Assembly: GCF_031010175.1 (NCBI RefSeq)
Contig: NZ_JAUAMB010000005.1
Coordinates: 62,001-126,000, forward strand
Direction of reading: 5' to 3'
DNA length: 64,000 nt
Origin: Halomonas sp. SpR1
GTDB lineage: Bacteria > Pseudomonadota > Gammaproteobacteria > Pseudomonadales > Halomonadaceae
The notes beneath the pieces were generated by a model. That model was not told where the DNA came from. It saw nothing but the letters and a program-made list of their open reading frames with translations, and did no database searches. Below, piece after piece: positions 9,997-18,878 of this stretch (position 1 is its first letter; each line of letters opens with the position of its first letter). The position numbers and the translations under genes were made by a program.

Positions 9997-11010
9997 ATGA
10001 GCCAATCTATTGCAGTCATCAAGGGCGACGGCATCGGCCCCGAGATTATGGACGCCACGCTGCGAGTACTCGACGCGTTAGATTGCGGCTTAACCTACCA
10101 GCATATTGACGCTGGCTTAGGTGCGCTTGAAAAGCATGGCACGCTGATTCCACAAGAGTCGCTAGATGCCATCGAACAGTTGGGTATTGCACTGAAAGGC
10201 CCACTGACCACGCCGATTGGCAAAGGTTTTTCCTCAATTAACGTGCAGCTACGCCGTCACTTTGATCTTTACGCTAATGTGCGCCCTGCTATTAGCTTCC
10301 CTGGCACTAAATCGCGCTACGACGATATCGATATGATCACCGTGCGTGAAAACACCGAAGGCGCCTATCTATCTGACGGCCAGGAGATGATTGACGGCGG
10401 CGATACCGGCATTTCAGTGATCAAAGTCACCCGCAAGGGCTCCGAGCGTATTGTGCGTTACGCCTTTGAGTTGGCTAAAAACAACGGCCGCAAAAAAGTC
10501 ACCGCGGTACATAAAGCCAATATCATCAAAACCAGCTCGGGGCTGTTCTTGGACGTGGCGCGCGACATCGCCAAAGAGTATCCCGAGATCGAATTCCAAG
10601 AGATGATCGTCGATAACGCCTGCATGCAGCTGGTAATGAACCCGCATCAGTTTGATGTGGTGGTCACCACCAACCTGTTTGGCGATATTCTCTCTGACCT
10701 ATGTGCCGGGCTTGTCGGCGGCTTGGGCTTGGCGCCAGGCGCGAACATCGGCGAGAAGGCAGCGATCTTTGAGGCCGTACACGGCTCAGCACCGGATATC
10801 GAAGGCCAAAACATCGCCAACCCCTGCGCCTTGCTGCTGGCCGCTGCCCAGATGCTTGATCACCTGGGCATGGCGGAGAAAGGCACCGCCATCCGCCAGG
10901 GTATTCGCACCGTGCTGGAAACCCGCCGCGATATGGTCACCCCCGATATGGGCGGCACCGGCTCTACCGACTCCTTCGCCCAGGCGCTGGTGGAATACGT
11001 TCAGGGCTAA
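9997..11010 (+). CDS. Isocitrate/isopropylmalate dehydrogenase family protein
   Basis: A 337-residue beta-decarboxylating dehydrogenase, most like the small NAD-type isocitrate dehydrogenases. Seen: 'IKGDGIGPEIM' at the N-terminus, 'GKGFSSINVQLRRHFDLYAN' (substrate-binding Ser and Arg residues), 'DMITVRENTEGAYL', 'VHKANIIKTSSGLF' (active-site Lys), 'DILSDLCAGLVGGLG' (metal-binding Asp residues) and 'EAVHGSAPDIEGQNIANP'. The start has a good GAGG site. The 'SSIN' phosphorylation-loop type sequence favours isocitrate over isopropylmalate. Cofactor preference was not resolved. It stands alone. Confidence 0.85.
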   Translation: MSQSIAVIKGDGIGPEIMDATLRVLDALDCGLTYQHIDAGLGALEKHGTLIPQESLDAIEQLGIALKGPLTTPIGKGFSSINVQLRRHFDLYANVRPAISFPGTKSRYDDIDMITVRENTEGAYLSDGQEMIDGGDTGISVIKVTRKGSERIVRYAFELAKNNGRKKVTAVHKANIIKTSSGLFLDVARDIAKEYPEIEFQEMIVDNACMQLVMNPHQFDVVVTTNLFGDILSDLCAGLVGGLGLAPGANIGEKAAIFEAVHGSAPDIEGQNIANPCALLLAAAQMLDHLGMAEKGTAIRQGIRTVLETRRDMVTPDMGGTGSTDSFAQALVEYVQG

Positions 11011-11061
11011 GGCGTACAGAGCAACTAGTCCGCCTCTTTCTAGCCGATCACTGATCGTTTT

Positions 11062-13245
11062 CTAGCTAATATCGTTAAAGCGGTAACGCAATAGGTACAA
11101 CGCATTGAGGGTGACCAACACGGTCGCCCCAGTGTCAGCCATTACTGCGACCCACATTCCGGTGATTCCCAGCGCCGTAGAGGCCAGAAACAGCGCTTTA
11201 AAGCCCAGCGCCAACGCTACGTTGGTTTTTACGTTGCGCATGGTCGCCCGGGAGAGCGCGATCATTTCGGCTATCCCCTCCACGCGGTTTTTAAGCAGCG
11301 CCGCATCGGCGGTTTCAAGTGCCACATCGGTACCGCTGCCCATGGCGATGCCCACTTCTGCCGCGGCAAGCGCTGGTGCATCGTTAATACCATCGCCTAC
11401 TTTGCCTACCGGCCCCAGCCCCTGAGCCTGCCATTCATGCACGCGCTGAGCTTTGTCTTCGGGCATTAACTCGCCTTCTGCTTCAATACCCAACTGGTGA
11501 CCAATAGCGGTCACGGTGCGGGCATTGTCTCCGCTGAGCATAACGGCTTGAACACCCAAGCGCGCTAACGCTTGAAGACCCTTTTGAGCATCTTCGCGAG
11601 GCTCATCACGCAGGGCGATCAGCCCAATAGGCCGCTCGTTTTCTACCAATACCGCGAGGCTTTTACCTTGAGTTTCCAATGCCTCAATACGTGCGTCCCA
11701 TTCATTTGCAAAATGATCGAAGCGTTGTAAGTAGCGTGGACTAACGAGCATCAGCTCACGCCCTTCCACCTGCCCGGCTACACCCTGCCCCGCGAGCGCC
11801 CGCCCGCCGTCTACTTTGGGCAACATAGCTTCTGGCTGCTGGGCGCCATTATTCTGAAAACAGACCTTATGAAAATAGTCACTAATAGCGACGGCAAGGG
11901 GGTGGCTTGACCCCTGCTCCAGGGCGGCGGCCAGGCGCACTATTTCATCGCTACTGTTTTTAACGGTAAGGCCGCCATTAAAGCTCTCTACATCCGTTAC
12001 CATGGGCTTGCCTGCAGTCAGTGTGCCGGTTTTATCCAGCGCAACCCGTTTAAGCTTGCCTAGCTGCTCTAACACCGCACCACCTTTCATCAACAGGCCG
12101 TTGCGAGCCCCCACTGATAGCCCCGCCGCAATCGCCGCGGGCGTCGAAATCACCAGCGCACAGGGGCAGGCAATCAGCAGCAGCGCTAAGGCGCGGTAGA
12201 TGGATTCTGACCACAGCATCGACGACACCAGCGGCGGGACGATAGCGACCAGTAGCGCCACACCCACCACCGCAGGCATATAGTAAAACGCAAAACGGTC
12301 AATGAAGCGGGCCACCGGCGCTTTCGCTGCCTGGGCCTCTTCCACTAGCTTTATCACCCGGGCGATAGTGTTGTTTTCGGCGCTACGGGTCACCTCGACC
12401 TCTAATACGCCATCCAGATTGACGGTGCCAGCAAACACCGTTTCACCTACTTCCCGCTCTCGCGGTACCGATTCGCCGTTGACCGGCGATTCATCGATCG
12501 AGGAGTGACCGGCGATAATTTGCCCATCGCAGGGCAGTCGATCGCCGGGACGTATCTGCACCCGTTGCCCCGGCTGGAGCGAGGCGGCAGCTATCTCGCG
12601 CACTTCGCCCTGCTCCAGTAACCGAGCGGTGGAGGGCGTCAGTTTGGAAAGTGCCGAAATACTGCGGCGCGCCTGGGCAGCGGCAACACCCTCCAGCAGC
12701 TCACCCACGGCGAACAGAAACACCACCACCGCCGCTTCGGCGGCGGCGTTTATGGCCAGCGCACCAAGTGCGGCGATGCTCATCAGCATTTCAATGGTGA
12801 ACGGGTTGCCCAATTTGAGGGCTTGCCAGGCATGCTGAATAATCGGTACTAAACCAACTAGCGTCGCCGCAATAAAGGGCCAACTGCCCAGCGCAGGCCA
12901 GGCAAATTTAAGCCCCCAGGCAAGCGCCAGCAATGCGCCACTAACGATCACTAATCGCCCTTTTGGCAATTGCCACCAAGAAGGCGCTTTTTTTGATTCG
13001 GCCTTGTCCGCCGACTCATCTAACACCTGGTAACCGAGAGCGCTAATCGTCGCCTCAATCTCAGCGCGTGCCAGCGATTGCCCTGGCGATGGGGTGAGTT
13101 GTACCGACCCCGCCAGTGAACTCGCGGAGACTTGATCAACGTGGTTTAAGCGCTTTAGCGCTGATTCGACTTTACGTTCACAGCCGCCGCAGTCCATGCC
13201 CTGCACACGCAGGGTGGTCGTCGTAACGGATTTTGAGTTACTCAT
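11062..13245 (-). CDS. zntA: Zn/Cd/Pb-exporting P1B-type ATPase
   Basis: Pumps divalent soft metals out of the cytoplasm. In order: an HMA domain with metal-binding 'GMDCGGCERK' (residues ~18-27), paired membrane segments, 'CPCALVISTPAA' (the CPC ion-site motif), 'DKTGTLT' (phosphorylated Asp), 'SSHPLAVAI' (the HP motif), 'VGDGINDAPALAAAEVGIAMG', and the last segment 'MADTGATVLVTLNALYLL', whose Asp marks the Zn/Cd/Pb subgroup. The ATG at 13245 is preferred over a TTG at 13260 because GGAG lies 9 bases upstream, overlapping that TTG. A divergent MerR regulator and a MerR-type operator lie directly upstream. Confidence 0.93.
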   Translation of the reverse strand: MSNSKSVTTTTLRVQGMDCGGCERKVESALKRLNHVDQVSASSLAGSVQLTPSPGQSLARAEIEATISALGYQVLDESADKAESKKAPSWWQLPKGRLVIVSGALLALAWGLKFAWPALGSWPFIAATLVGLVPIIQHAWQALKLGNPFTIEMLMSIAALGALAINAAAEAAVVVFLFAVGELLEGVAAAQARRSISALSKLTPSTARLLEQGEVREIAAASLQPGQRVQIRPGDRLPCDGQIIAGHSSIDESPVNGESVPREREVGETVFAGTVNLDGVLEVEVTRSAENNTIARVIKLVEEAQAAKAPVARFIDRFAFYYMPAVVGVALLVAIVPPLVSSMLWSESIYRALALLLIACPCALVISTPAAIAAGLSVGARNGLLMKGGAVLEQLGKLKRVALDKTGTLTAGKPMVTDVESFNGGLTVKNSSDEIVRLAAALEQGSSHPLAVAISDYFHKVCFQNNGAQQPEAMLPKVDGGRALAGQGVAGQVEGRELMLVSPRYLQRFDHFANEWDARIEALETQGKSLAVLVENERPIGLIALRDEPREDAQKGLQALARLGVQAVMLSGDNARTVTAIGHQLGIEAEGELMPEDKAQRVHEWQAQGLGPVGKVGDGINDAPALAAAEVGIAMGSGTDVALETADAALLKNRVEGIAEMIALSRATMRNVKTNVALALGFKALFLASTALGITGMWVAVMADTGATVLVTLNALYLLRYRFNDIS

Positions 13246-13287
13246 CGCACGGTGCTCCAAGTTCGTCTATCTTAGGAACAGCGTAAT

Positions 13288-13306
13288 ACCTGTAGTTACT
13301 AGAGGT
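13288..13306 (-). promoter_or_regulatory. MerR-family operator in the zntA promoter
   Basis: The 19-base dyad acct-N11-aggt lies between the divergent ATPase and merR-type genes. On the minus strand a TTGAAC -35 box (13305-13310) begins just before it. A TACGCT -10-like box follows at about 19 bases spacing, the stretched spacing typical of MerR-activated promoters. The regulator gene starts 8 bases from the dyad, so self-control is likely. Confidence 0.75.
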
Positions 13307-13313
13307 TCAAGTA

Positions 13314-13793
13314 ATGAAAGAGCAAAAACCAGCGCCATCCACTACTGAGCGCTATATTGGCATCGGCGAACTGGCACGGGAATCCGGCTGTAAGCCCGAA
13401 ACGGTACGCTACTACGAACAGATTGGGCTGCTGCCTTCAGCACCGCGCAATGAAGGTAACCAGCGGCGCTACACCACAGCCGCTATCCGTCGACTGACGT
13501 TTATTCGCCATGCGCGGGATTTTGGCTTTTCAGTGGAGGCGGTAAGGGAATTGCTGGAAATGGCCGACCACCCAGCGATGCCTTGCCAGGAGGTGGATAC
13601 GCTGGCGAAGCGTCACCTTGCCGAAGTCGAGGCACGTCTTGCGCGACTCACCGCGGTGCGCGATGAGCTCCAACGCATGATCAATCAGTGCGCAGGGGGC
13701 AGTGTTGGCCAGTGCCATATCATTGACGTGCTCAGCGACCACCGGCTGTGCCTTCAAGTGGAGCCTCACGGTGGCGCGGATGTCATCGGCTAG
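13314..13793 (+). CDS. MerR-family metal-responsive regulator (CadR/ZntR/PbrR type)
   Basis: A 159-residue activator expected to sense Zn, Cd or Pb and turn on the divergent ATPase. The N-terminal winged helix-turn-helix ('YIGIGELARESGCKPETVRY') is followed by a long dimerisation helix and a C-terminal metal loop with Cys in 'MPCQEV' and 'NQCAGGSVGQCHI'. This Cys pattern matches the divalent-metal branch, not the Cu(I) or Hg(II) branches. The extended C-terminal tail with Cys and His ('RLCLQVEPHGG') resembles Cd/Pb-type regulators. Confidence 0.88.
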   Translation: MKEQKPAPSTTERYIGIGELARESGCKPETVRYYEQIGLLPSAPRNEGNQRRYTTAAIRRLTFIRHARDFGFSVEAVRELLEMADHPAMPCQEVDTLAKRHLAEVEARLARLTAVRDELQRMINQCAGGSVGQCHIIDVLSDHRLCLQVEPHGGADVIG

Positions 13794-13810
13794 GGGTGGG
13801 TTAAACTGGG

Positions 13811-14587
13811 TTAACCCAGCCACACATCTAAAAACAGCATAATCACCAGCCCCATCGCCAAACCGAAGGTGGCTTTTTTCTGGTGCCCGCAGCGGTGGGT
13901 TTCGGGGATGATTTCGTGGCTGATGACATACAGCATGGCGCCGGCGGCAAACGCCAAGCCCCACGGCAGCAGTATCTGGGAAACGCTGACAATACTGGCG
14001 CCAAACAGCCCTCCGATGGGCTCGATTAGGCCAGTTAGAGCAGCAATCGACCAAGAACGCCATTTCGAGTAGCCCTCTCCCATCAAAGCGACCGCTACGG
14101 CCAGCCCTTCCGGCATGTTCTGTAGCCCAATACCGATCGCCAGCGGCATGCCGCCTTCTAAACCATTGGCGCCAAAGCCGACCCCCACTGCCATTCCTTC
14201 CGGCAGGTTGTGGATAGTAATGGCAAATACAAACAGCCAGACACGGCGCAATGAGGCAGCCTCAGGGCCCTCACGGCCTTGAGCGAAATGTTCATGGGGA
14301 AGATACTCGTTGAGCAACGCAATGGCGCCCATGCCCATCAAAATAGCCGCACAAACAATCCCGGCAGGCACAGGGCCACCAGCATAGTAGATTTCTGCAG
14401 CGTCCAGTGCGGGGATAATCAGTGAGAAAAATGACGCCGCCAGCATCACACCCGCCGCAAAGCCTAACGCTAAATCACGAAAGCCCCGGCTAGGCGTTTT
14501 GCCTAACAGCACCGGTAGTGCGCCAACAGCAGTCAGAAGGCCAGCGACCAAGCTACCTAAAAATCCTAATAACAGCGTATTTTCCAT
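13811..14587 (-). CDS. ZIP family divalent metal transporter
   Basis: Inner-membrane metal importer of 258 residues with about eight hydrophobic segments. The binuclear metal site is visible in segments 4 and 5: 'HNLPEGMAVG' and 'QNMPEGLAVAV' (the first has the His-Asn-x-x-Glu ligands, the second Asn and Glu). It is convergent with the MerR regulator gene (17-base gap). Its location beside the Zn/Cd exporter suggests joint zinc homeostasis, although no shared operator was seen at its own start. Confidence 0.88.
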   Translation of the reverse strand: MENTLLLGFLGSLVAGLLTAVGALPVLLGKTPSRGFRDLALGFAAGVMLAASFFSLIIPALDAAEIYYAGGPVPAGIVCAAILMGMGAIALLNEYLPHEHFAQGREGPEAASLRRVWLFVFAITIHNLPEGMAVGVGFGANGLEGGMPLAIGIGLQNMPEGLAVAVALMGEGYSKWRSWSIAALTGLIEPIGGLFGASIVSVSQILLPWGLAFAAGAMLYVISHEIIPETHRCGHQKKATFGLAMGLVIMLFLDVWLG

Positions 14588-14629
14588 TATTGAGCCTAGA
14601 GAAACTTCCTGCTGAATATGCCCTTTGGC

Positions 14630-15217
14630 TCAGCGCAATCCACGCAAAATATTTTCCACCAATTGTTCGGCCTGCTGCTGAGTAGCACCGCTTTTCAGCA
14701 GCATGCGCAGACCCGATATTGAAAGGGTTAAGAAATATGCTGAGCTCTGTACATCACGCTCTTGGCAAATACTTCCCTCTTGCTGCGCCTGTTCAATAAC
14801 CTTCATAAAAAAGTGTGTAATAGCCTGCACACTTTGTACGGCGGCATCCGACACTTGCGAGCCGCTATTGCCTAGTTCAGTAGCTGAATTAAAAATCAGA
14901 CAGCCTAGCGCTGCTTGTTCGCTCTCGGCCTGTTGCGCCATGCGTTGCAGCAAGTGCTCAATGAACTGCCATGCGCTAGCTTCTTGGCCAAAAGACATAT
15001 CCAGAGAGGCAAGCAGCTCTTCTCTATAACGTGTTAACGCCAGTAAAAAAAGCGCCTCTTTATTGCCGTAGGCTTGATACAAGCTGCTGCGGGATAGCTC
15101 CATCGCCTCAAGCAAATCACGCATTGACGTATGGTGATAGCCCGAGCGCCAAAAGGCGTAAACAGCGGCTTTCAGCGCCGTCTCTGGATGGTGCTGTAAA
15201 GGTCTGCCGAGGCTCAT
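14630..15217 (-). CDS. TetR/AcrR family transcriptional regulator
   Basis: A 195-residue regulator. The N-terminal TetR helix-turn-helix is clear ('YHHTSMRDLLEAMELSRSSL', then 'YQAYGNKEALF'), followed by an all-helical ligand domain containing 'GCLIFNSATEL', as in the TetR_C_16/YcdC-like groups. It lies 42 bases upstream of the ZIP gene on the same strand and about 100 bases from the rhodanese gene. Its target is not evident. Confidence 0.85.
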   Translation of the reverse strand: MSLGRPLQHHPETALKAAVYAFWRSGYHHTSMRDLLEAMELSRSSLYQAYGNKEALFLLALTRYREELLASLDMSFGQEASAWQFIEHLLQRMAQQAESEQAALGCLIFNSATELGNSGSQVSDAAVQSVQAITHFFMKVIEQAQQEGSICQERDVQSSAYFLTLSISGLRMLLKSGATQQQAEQLVENILRGLR

Positions 15218-15321
15218 TACGAAATTCCAAAAAAGGTAGCATATTACGAGATAGCGTTAGCCGACGCAAAGCATCCACCAACTGCTTCGCTGAAGGATAA
15301 CTACACTGCTGGTTAGCCAAG

Positions 15322-16293
15322 TTAATTAAGCAGCTCCCTGACTTGTTTAATACCTTCACGGGCGAGCTGCACCGGGCGAGAATCGCTGATGGTCCAGGCG
15401 GCCATTGAGCCATCGTACATAGCGATATTTTCGAAACCCGCTACTTCACTCAACACGAACCAATCGGTCGCAGCCCAGTGGCCAGTGTTACAGAAGGCGA
15501 TCGTCCGCACGCTACTATCCAGTTCAGTTGCATTAATACGTGACTGCAGACCATCAACATCCAGATAGTAAGCGCCGTTCTGATCATTCAGATGCGACTG
15601 GTGAGGCAGGTTCCGCGCGCCCGGAATCGTCCCAGCCACCCGCGCCGCCGAGGATTTTTTATCACCAGTAAAATAGTCGGTGGGACGAGCATCGACTAAC
15701 TGTGCCTGGCTTTCCCGTGCGGCCTCGACATCTTCGGTGGAGGCTACTAACGCCTCGCGCAGGGTGGCATCAAACTCGGCGGCATCGTAACGATCAGGCT
15801 CGCCGCTTACTATCTCAAACCCCTGCTGCTGCCAGCCCGCAAAGCCGCCGTTGAGGATGGCTACCTCGTCGTGACCGAGAACTTTAAACGTCCAGTAAAC
15901 TCGCGCCGCACTGCCAAAATCGGTCGCGCCAGTACCGGCAGGTACAATCACTACCGCGCTATCTTTATCGATCCCTAAGTTGCCAATTAGCGTTTCCAAC
16001 TCACTCACTTCGGGCATCAATCCCGCTACGTTGTCGCGGGTTTCACGCCAACCATCATCGGTATAACTGGAATAGCGGCTACCAGGGATTCGTGCTTCGG
16101 CAAAGCTCTCAGCATCCCCGCCATTATCAATAGCAGAACGCACATCTAATACCACCAATTCATCTTGGTCGAGATGGTCATTTAACCACTGCGCATCCAC
16201 AAGCGGCGTAGTTTCAAATTGTGTGGTTTCAAGCGCTAGTGCTTGGGTAGAAAACCCCAGCGCGCCAATCAAGGCGAATAGTAAACGAGACAT
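15322..16293 (-). CDS. Periplasmic two-domain rhodanese (thiosulfate sulfurtransferase)
   Basis: A secreted sulfurtransferase of about 323 residues. The ATG at 16293 is chosen because AGGAGG lies 6 bases upstream and a standard signal peptide follows ('LLFALIGALGFSTQALA'). Two rhodanese folds are present: the first ('VLDVRSAIDNGG', 'AILNGGFAGWQQQGF') lacks a catalytic Cys, the second carries it in 'TIAFCNTGHWAATDW'. It would transfer sulfane sulfur in the periplasm. It is divergent from the TTLL-PqqD gene across a 260-base spacer. Confidence 0.88.
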   Translation of the reverse strand: MSRLLFALIGALGFSTQALALETTQFETTPLVDAQWLNDHLDQDELVVLDVRSAIDNGGDAESFAEARIPGSRYSSYTDDGWRETRDNVAGLMPEVSELETLIGNLGIDKDSAVVIVPAGTGATDFGSAARVYWTFKVLGHDEVAILNGGFAGWQQQGFEIVSGEPDRYDAAEFDATLREALVASTEDVEAARESQAQLVDARPTDYFTGDKKSSAARVAGTIPGARNLPHQSHLNDQNGAYYLDVDGLQSRINATELDSSVRTIAFCNTGHWAATDWFVLSEVAGFENIAMYDGSMAAWTISDSRPVQLAREGIKQVRELLN

Positions 16294-16553
16294 AAAACCT
16301 CCTAGAGGGCTTTTTCGTGTTGGGGATTGAGCATCGTTGTTCATAGCAGCAAGACAAGGAACGATTGGTACATTAATCTCATAATGAGTGATACTGCCTC
16401 ACTATTAAAGTGATTTTTCAACACGACTAGATAGCAAAGCGTCCCAACGTTTGTGAAATCAGTGCAAGGCAGCCTGTTAACGATCACTAAAAATAGTGTA
16501 AGCAATCGCGTTGATCTGTCACTCACCATTAATGACCCGATAAGGAGCCTACG
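16294..16553. promoter_or_regulatory. Divergent promoter region with small palindrome
   Basis: Between the rhodanese and TTLL-PqqD genes. Apart from the ribosome sites at each end, the one feature noticed is cactaaaaatagtg (16485-16498), a 5-base dyad about 55 bases before the TTLL start, possibly an operator. No firm -35/-10 pair was assigned. Confidence 0.3.
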
Positions 16554-18821
16554 ATGAGCGCGCATTCACCACTACGCTTTTGGCTAAGCGGCAAACGCCA
16601 TGCCGAGCAAGATCATTTTTTCCGCCAAACGCTGGAAGCTCAGGGATGGCAAGAAGGTGATGAACAACACTGGGAAGCCGCCTGGGTGACCGGCATGCCG
16701 CCCAAGGCAGCGTTCAAGGTAACCTCACCAGGCCGCGTGATGAACCATATTCCAGGGAACGCAGCGCTCACGGTAAAAAGCCGCCTTCACTCGGGTCTCA
16801 GCGCGCTGCGCGAACGAACCCAGCGCCACTACGGTGCCAGCCACCCCCATACCCAGCGGCTTAACTTCTTCCCTCTCGCTTATGAGATGCCTCATGACTA
16901 TCCGGCGCTACTTGAAGACGCAGCAGCGCATCCTGAAAAACGCTGGATATTAAAGCCCACCAATGCCTCCAAAGGTCAGGGGGTGCAGGTGCTGCGCGAC
17001 CCGACGACCGCGCCACTAGTTCCTAACTGGCTGGTGCAAGAGTACATTGCCAACCCCCATACCATCCGCGGGCACAAATACGTGCTGCGGCTTTATATGC
17101 TAATTGCCAGCATCGACCCGCTACGGGTGTATCTCTACGACCAAGGCTTTGCCAAGCTGGCCTCAGCGCCGTGGAGCCCCGATGACATCGACAACCCCTT
17201 CAGCCAATTGACCAACCCCGACATCAACGCGCTCAATCTGGACGCCGAGGTTCCGGTCGAATTTATCGACCTTGACCGCTACCGCCACTGGTTACGGGAG
17301 CAGGGTCACGACGACCAGGCACTGTTTAACCAGTTGCGGGATCTTGCCACGCTGACCGCTCTTTCCGGGGCCGAAGCGATGCGTGCACGCTCTCAGAAAG
17401 ATGGGGCCGACCCGCGCGGCTGTTACGAGCTAATCGGCCTGGACTGCCTAGTCGACGATCAGCTCAAAGCGTGGATATTGGAGTGCAACCTAAGCCCATC
17501 GCTAGGCATTTGCGCCAAGCCGGAGCACGGCGGCGTGGTTGAGGAAGCCGTCAAAGGTGCACTGGTAAGAGATATGATTACTTTGACCGGTCTGGATCAG
17601 CCGTCCCGCGACGCATGCCTCTTCAATCCTGCCTCGCTGGCTGCCGAGCGTGAGCGTGCCGGTGGATTTGTACCGCTCTACCCAAGCCAGGAGACTGACC
17701 GCTACCTGCCCTTCATTGGTCTACCCAGCTTAGCGGATTACCGCTTGGCGACAGAGATCGCTCCACTGACCCTCTCTTTTCATTCTCATGGCGTTAGCGA
17801 GCTGATCGAAGGCGAGCGCTTAGCGCTGTATCACCACGTGAGCGGAAGCTATTTTCAACTTAACGATAGCGCCGCAATGATCTGGCTACTGCTCAGTGAA
17901 GGTGAGTCAGTTGAGGCCATTCTTGAACACCTGCAAGCAGCAAGCGGTGGCCAGGTTGAGCTCTCAACGCTTACCAACGACCTATGGGCGACCCTTTCCT
18001 TATGGTGGCAACATGGACTATTAGCCCCAGAGGGTCGCGACATATCAGCGTCCAGCACTGCTCAATCATTCCGCAAACAACCAGGCACTTGGCGTAGCAC
18101 GCTGCTGTTTGATCACTGTTACTGGTCAATCAGTTCTCCCCAAGGCCCTGTAGCAGATATGATCGAAACATCGTTGGCACCGCTACTGGAAACAAGCGAC
18201 AAAGCCCACGAAGCCTCCCTACATATACTGGAAAGCGCCAACGGCTACTGCATAACCAACGACAGTAGGGTGATCAGTTCGCGCCTTCATCTCGATGAGA
18301 TAGTCCCTGCCATCACGCAATTCTGCTTGTCTAGCGCCGCGCTTGACCAACACCTGGTTTTGGATATTGCTCTACTAAGTGGGCAGGAAGAGCATATTGC
18401 CTGCGTTCTTCCTGCTCGGCAATCAGCGCAAACGTTAACGAAACTTAAGGCGCTTGCCAGGCAGCATGGACTCACCCTGACACGCGGCGCACGTCTTTCA
18501 CTGGATAAGCCCGACATTTTGGAACCACTTAACCTCCCCCTCGAAGGTACTGCGTTTTTATTCCAGGAGCGCAGTCACTGTAGCGGGCTTTTATGGCTTG
18601 ACGGGCATCATCCCGAAAGCACGGAGCCACCGTCGTCGCTGGCAGTATTAGGCGCGCTGCTGCCCTTCGCAATGGAAGGGGGTGATGGGCTAAGCCATTC
18701 AGGGTTAAGCGCGCTGCAGCATTTAAGTCAACGTACTCGGCTTGCCAGTGCTGAGGATGGAACCATTAACCAATGGCTTAACCAGACACTACTTTTATCC
18801 TCTTCCCACGCCGCGGTATAG
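16554..18821 (+). CDS. TTL-like ATP-grasp / PqqD / HprK-like fusion protein
   Basis: A 755-residue protein of at least three parts. Residues ~10-350 are a full tubulin-tyrosine-ligase-like ATP-grasp: 'WILKPTNASKGQGVQV' (~129-144), 'WLVQEYIANPHTIRGHKYVL' (~159-178), 'VYLYDQGFAKL' (~190), 'CYELIGLDCLVDD' (~293) and 'WILECNLSPSL' (~309), retaining the ATP/Mg residues. Such enzymes join an amino acid to a protein carboxylate. Residues ~400-490 are a PqqD-like domain ('GSYFQLNDSAAMIWLLL'), a fold that binds leader peptides. Residues ~505-755 resemble HPr-kinase-related proteins, but a canonical P-loop is missing ('CVLPARQSAQT' stands there). AAGGAG precedes the ATG. An acidic exported peptide gene follows 57 bases downstream and is the likely partner. 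Confidence 0.8.
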   Translation: MSAHSPLRFWLSGKRHAEQDHFFRQTLEAQGWQEGDEQHWEAAWVTGMPPKAAFKVTSPGRVMNHIPGNAALTVKSRLHSGLSALRERTQRHYGASHPHTQRLNFFPLAYEMPHDYPALLEDAAAHPEKRWILKPTNASKGQGVQVLRDPTTAPLVPNWLVQEYIANPHTIRGHKYVLRLYMLIASIDPLRVYLYDQGFAKLASAPWSPDDIDNPFSQLTNPDINALNLDAEVPVEFIDLDRYRHWLREQGHDDQALFNQLRDLATLTALSGAEAMRARSQKDGADPRGCYELIGLDCLVDDQLKAWILECNLSPSLGICAKPEHGGVVEEAVKGALVRDMITLTGLDQPSRDACLFNPASLAAERERAGGFVPLYPSQETDRYLPFIGLPSLADYRLATEIAPLTLSFHSHGVSELIEGERLALYHHVSGSYFQLNDSAAMIWLLLSEGESVEAILEHLQAASGGQVELSTLTNDLWATLSLWWQHGLLAPEGRDISASSTAQSFRKQPGTWRSTLLFDHCYWSISSPQGPVADMIETSLAPLLETSDKAHEASLHILESANGYCITNDSRVISSRLHLDEIVPAITQFCLSSAALDQHLVLDIALLSGQEEHIACVLPARQSAQTLTKLKALARQHGLTLTRGARLSLDKPDILEPLNLPLEGTAFLFQERSHCSGLLWLDGHHPESTEPPSSLAVLGALLPFAMEGGDGLSHSGLSALQHLSQRTRLASAEDGTINQWLNQTLLLSSSHAAV

Positions 18822-18878
18822 CGGCAGGAAGTCGCGCCATCTGGCGCATTTGCTTGTGACACTTTAAGGAGAAACATC

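Noticed and set aside
13530..14063. A 177-codon minus-strand frame spanning the MerR/ZIP junction
   Set aside because: It overlaps two well-supported genes in other frames and has no recognisable domain.
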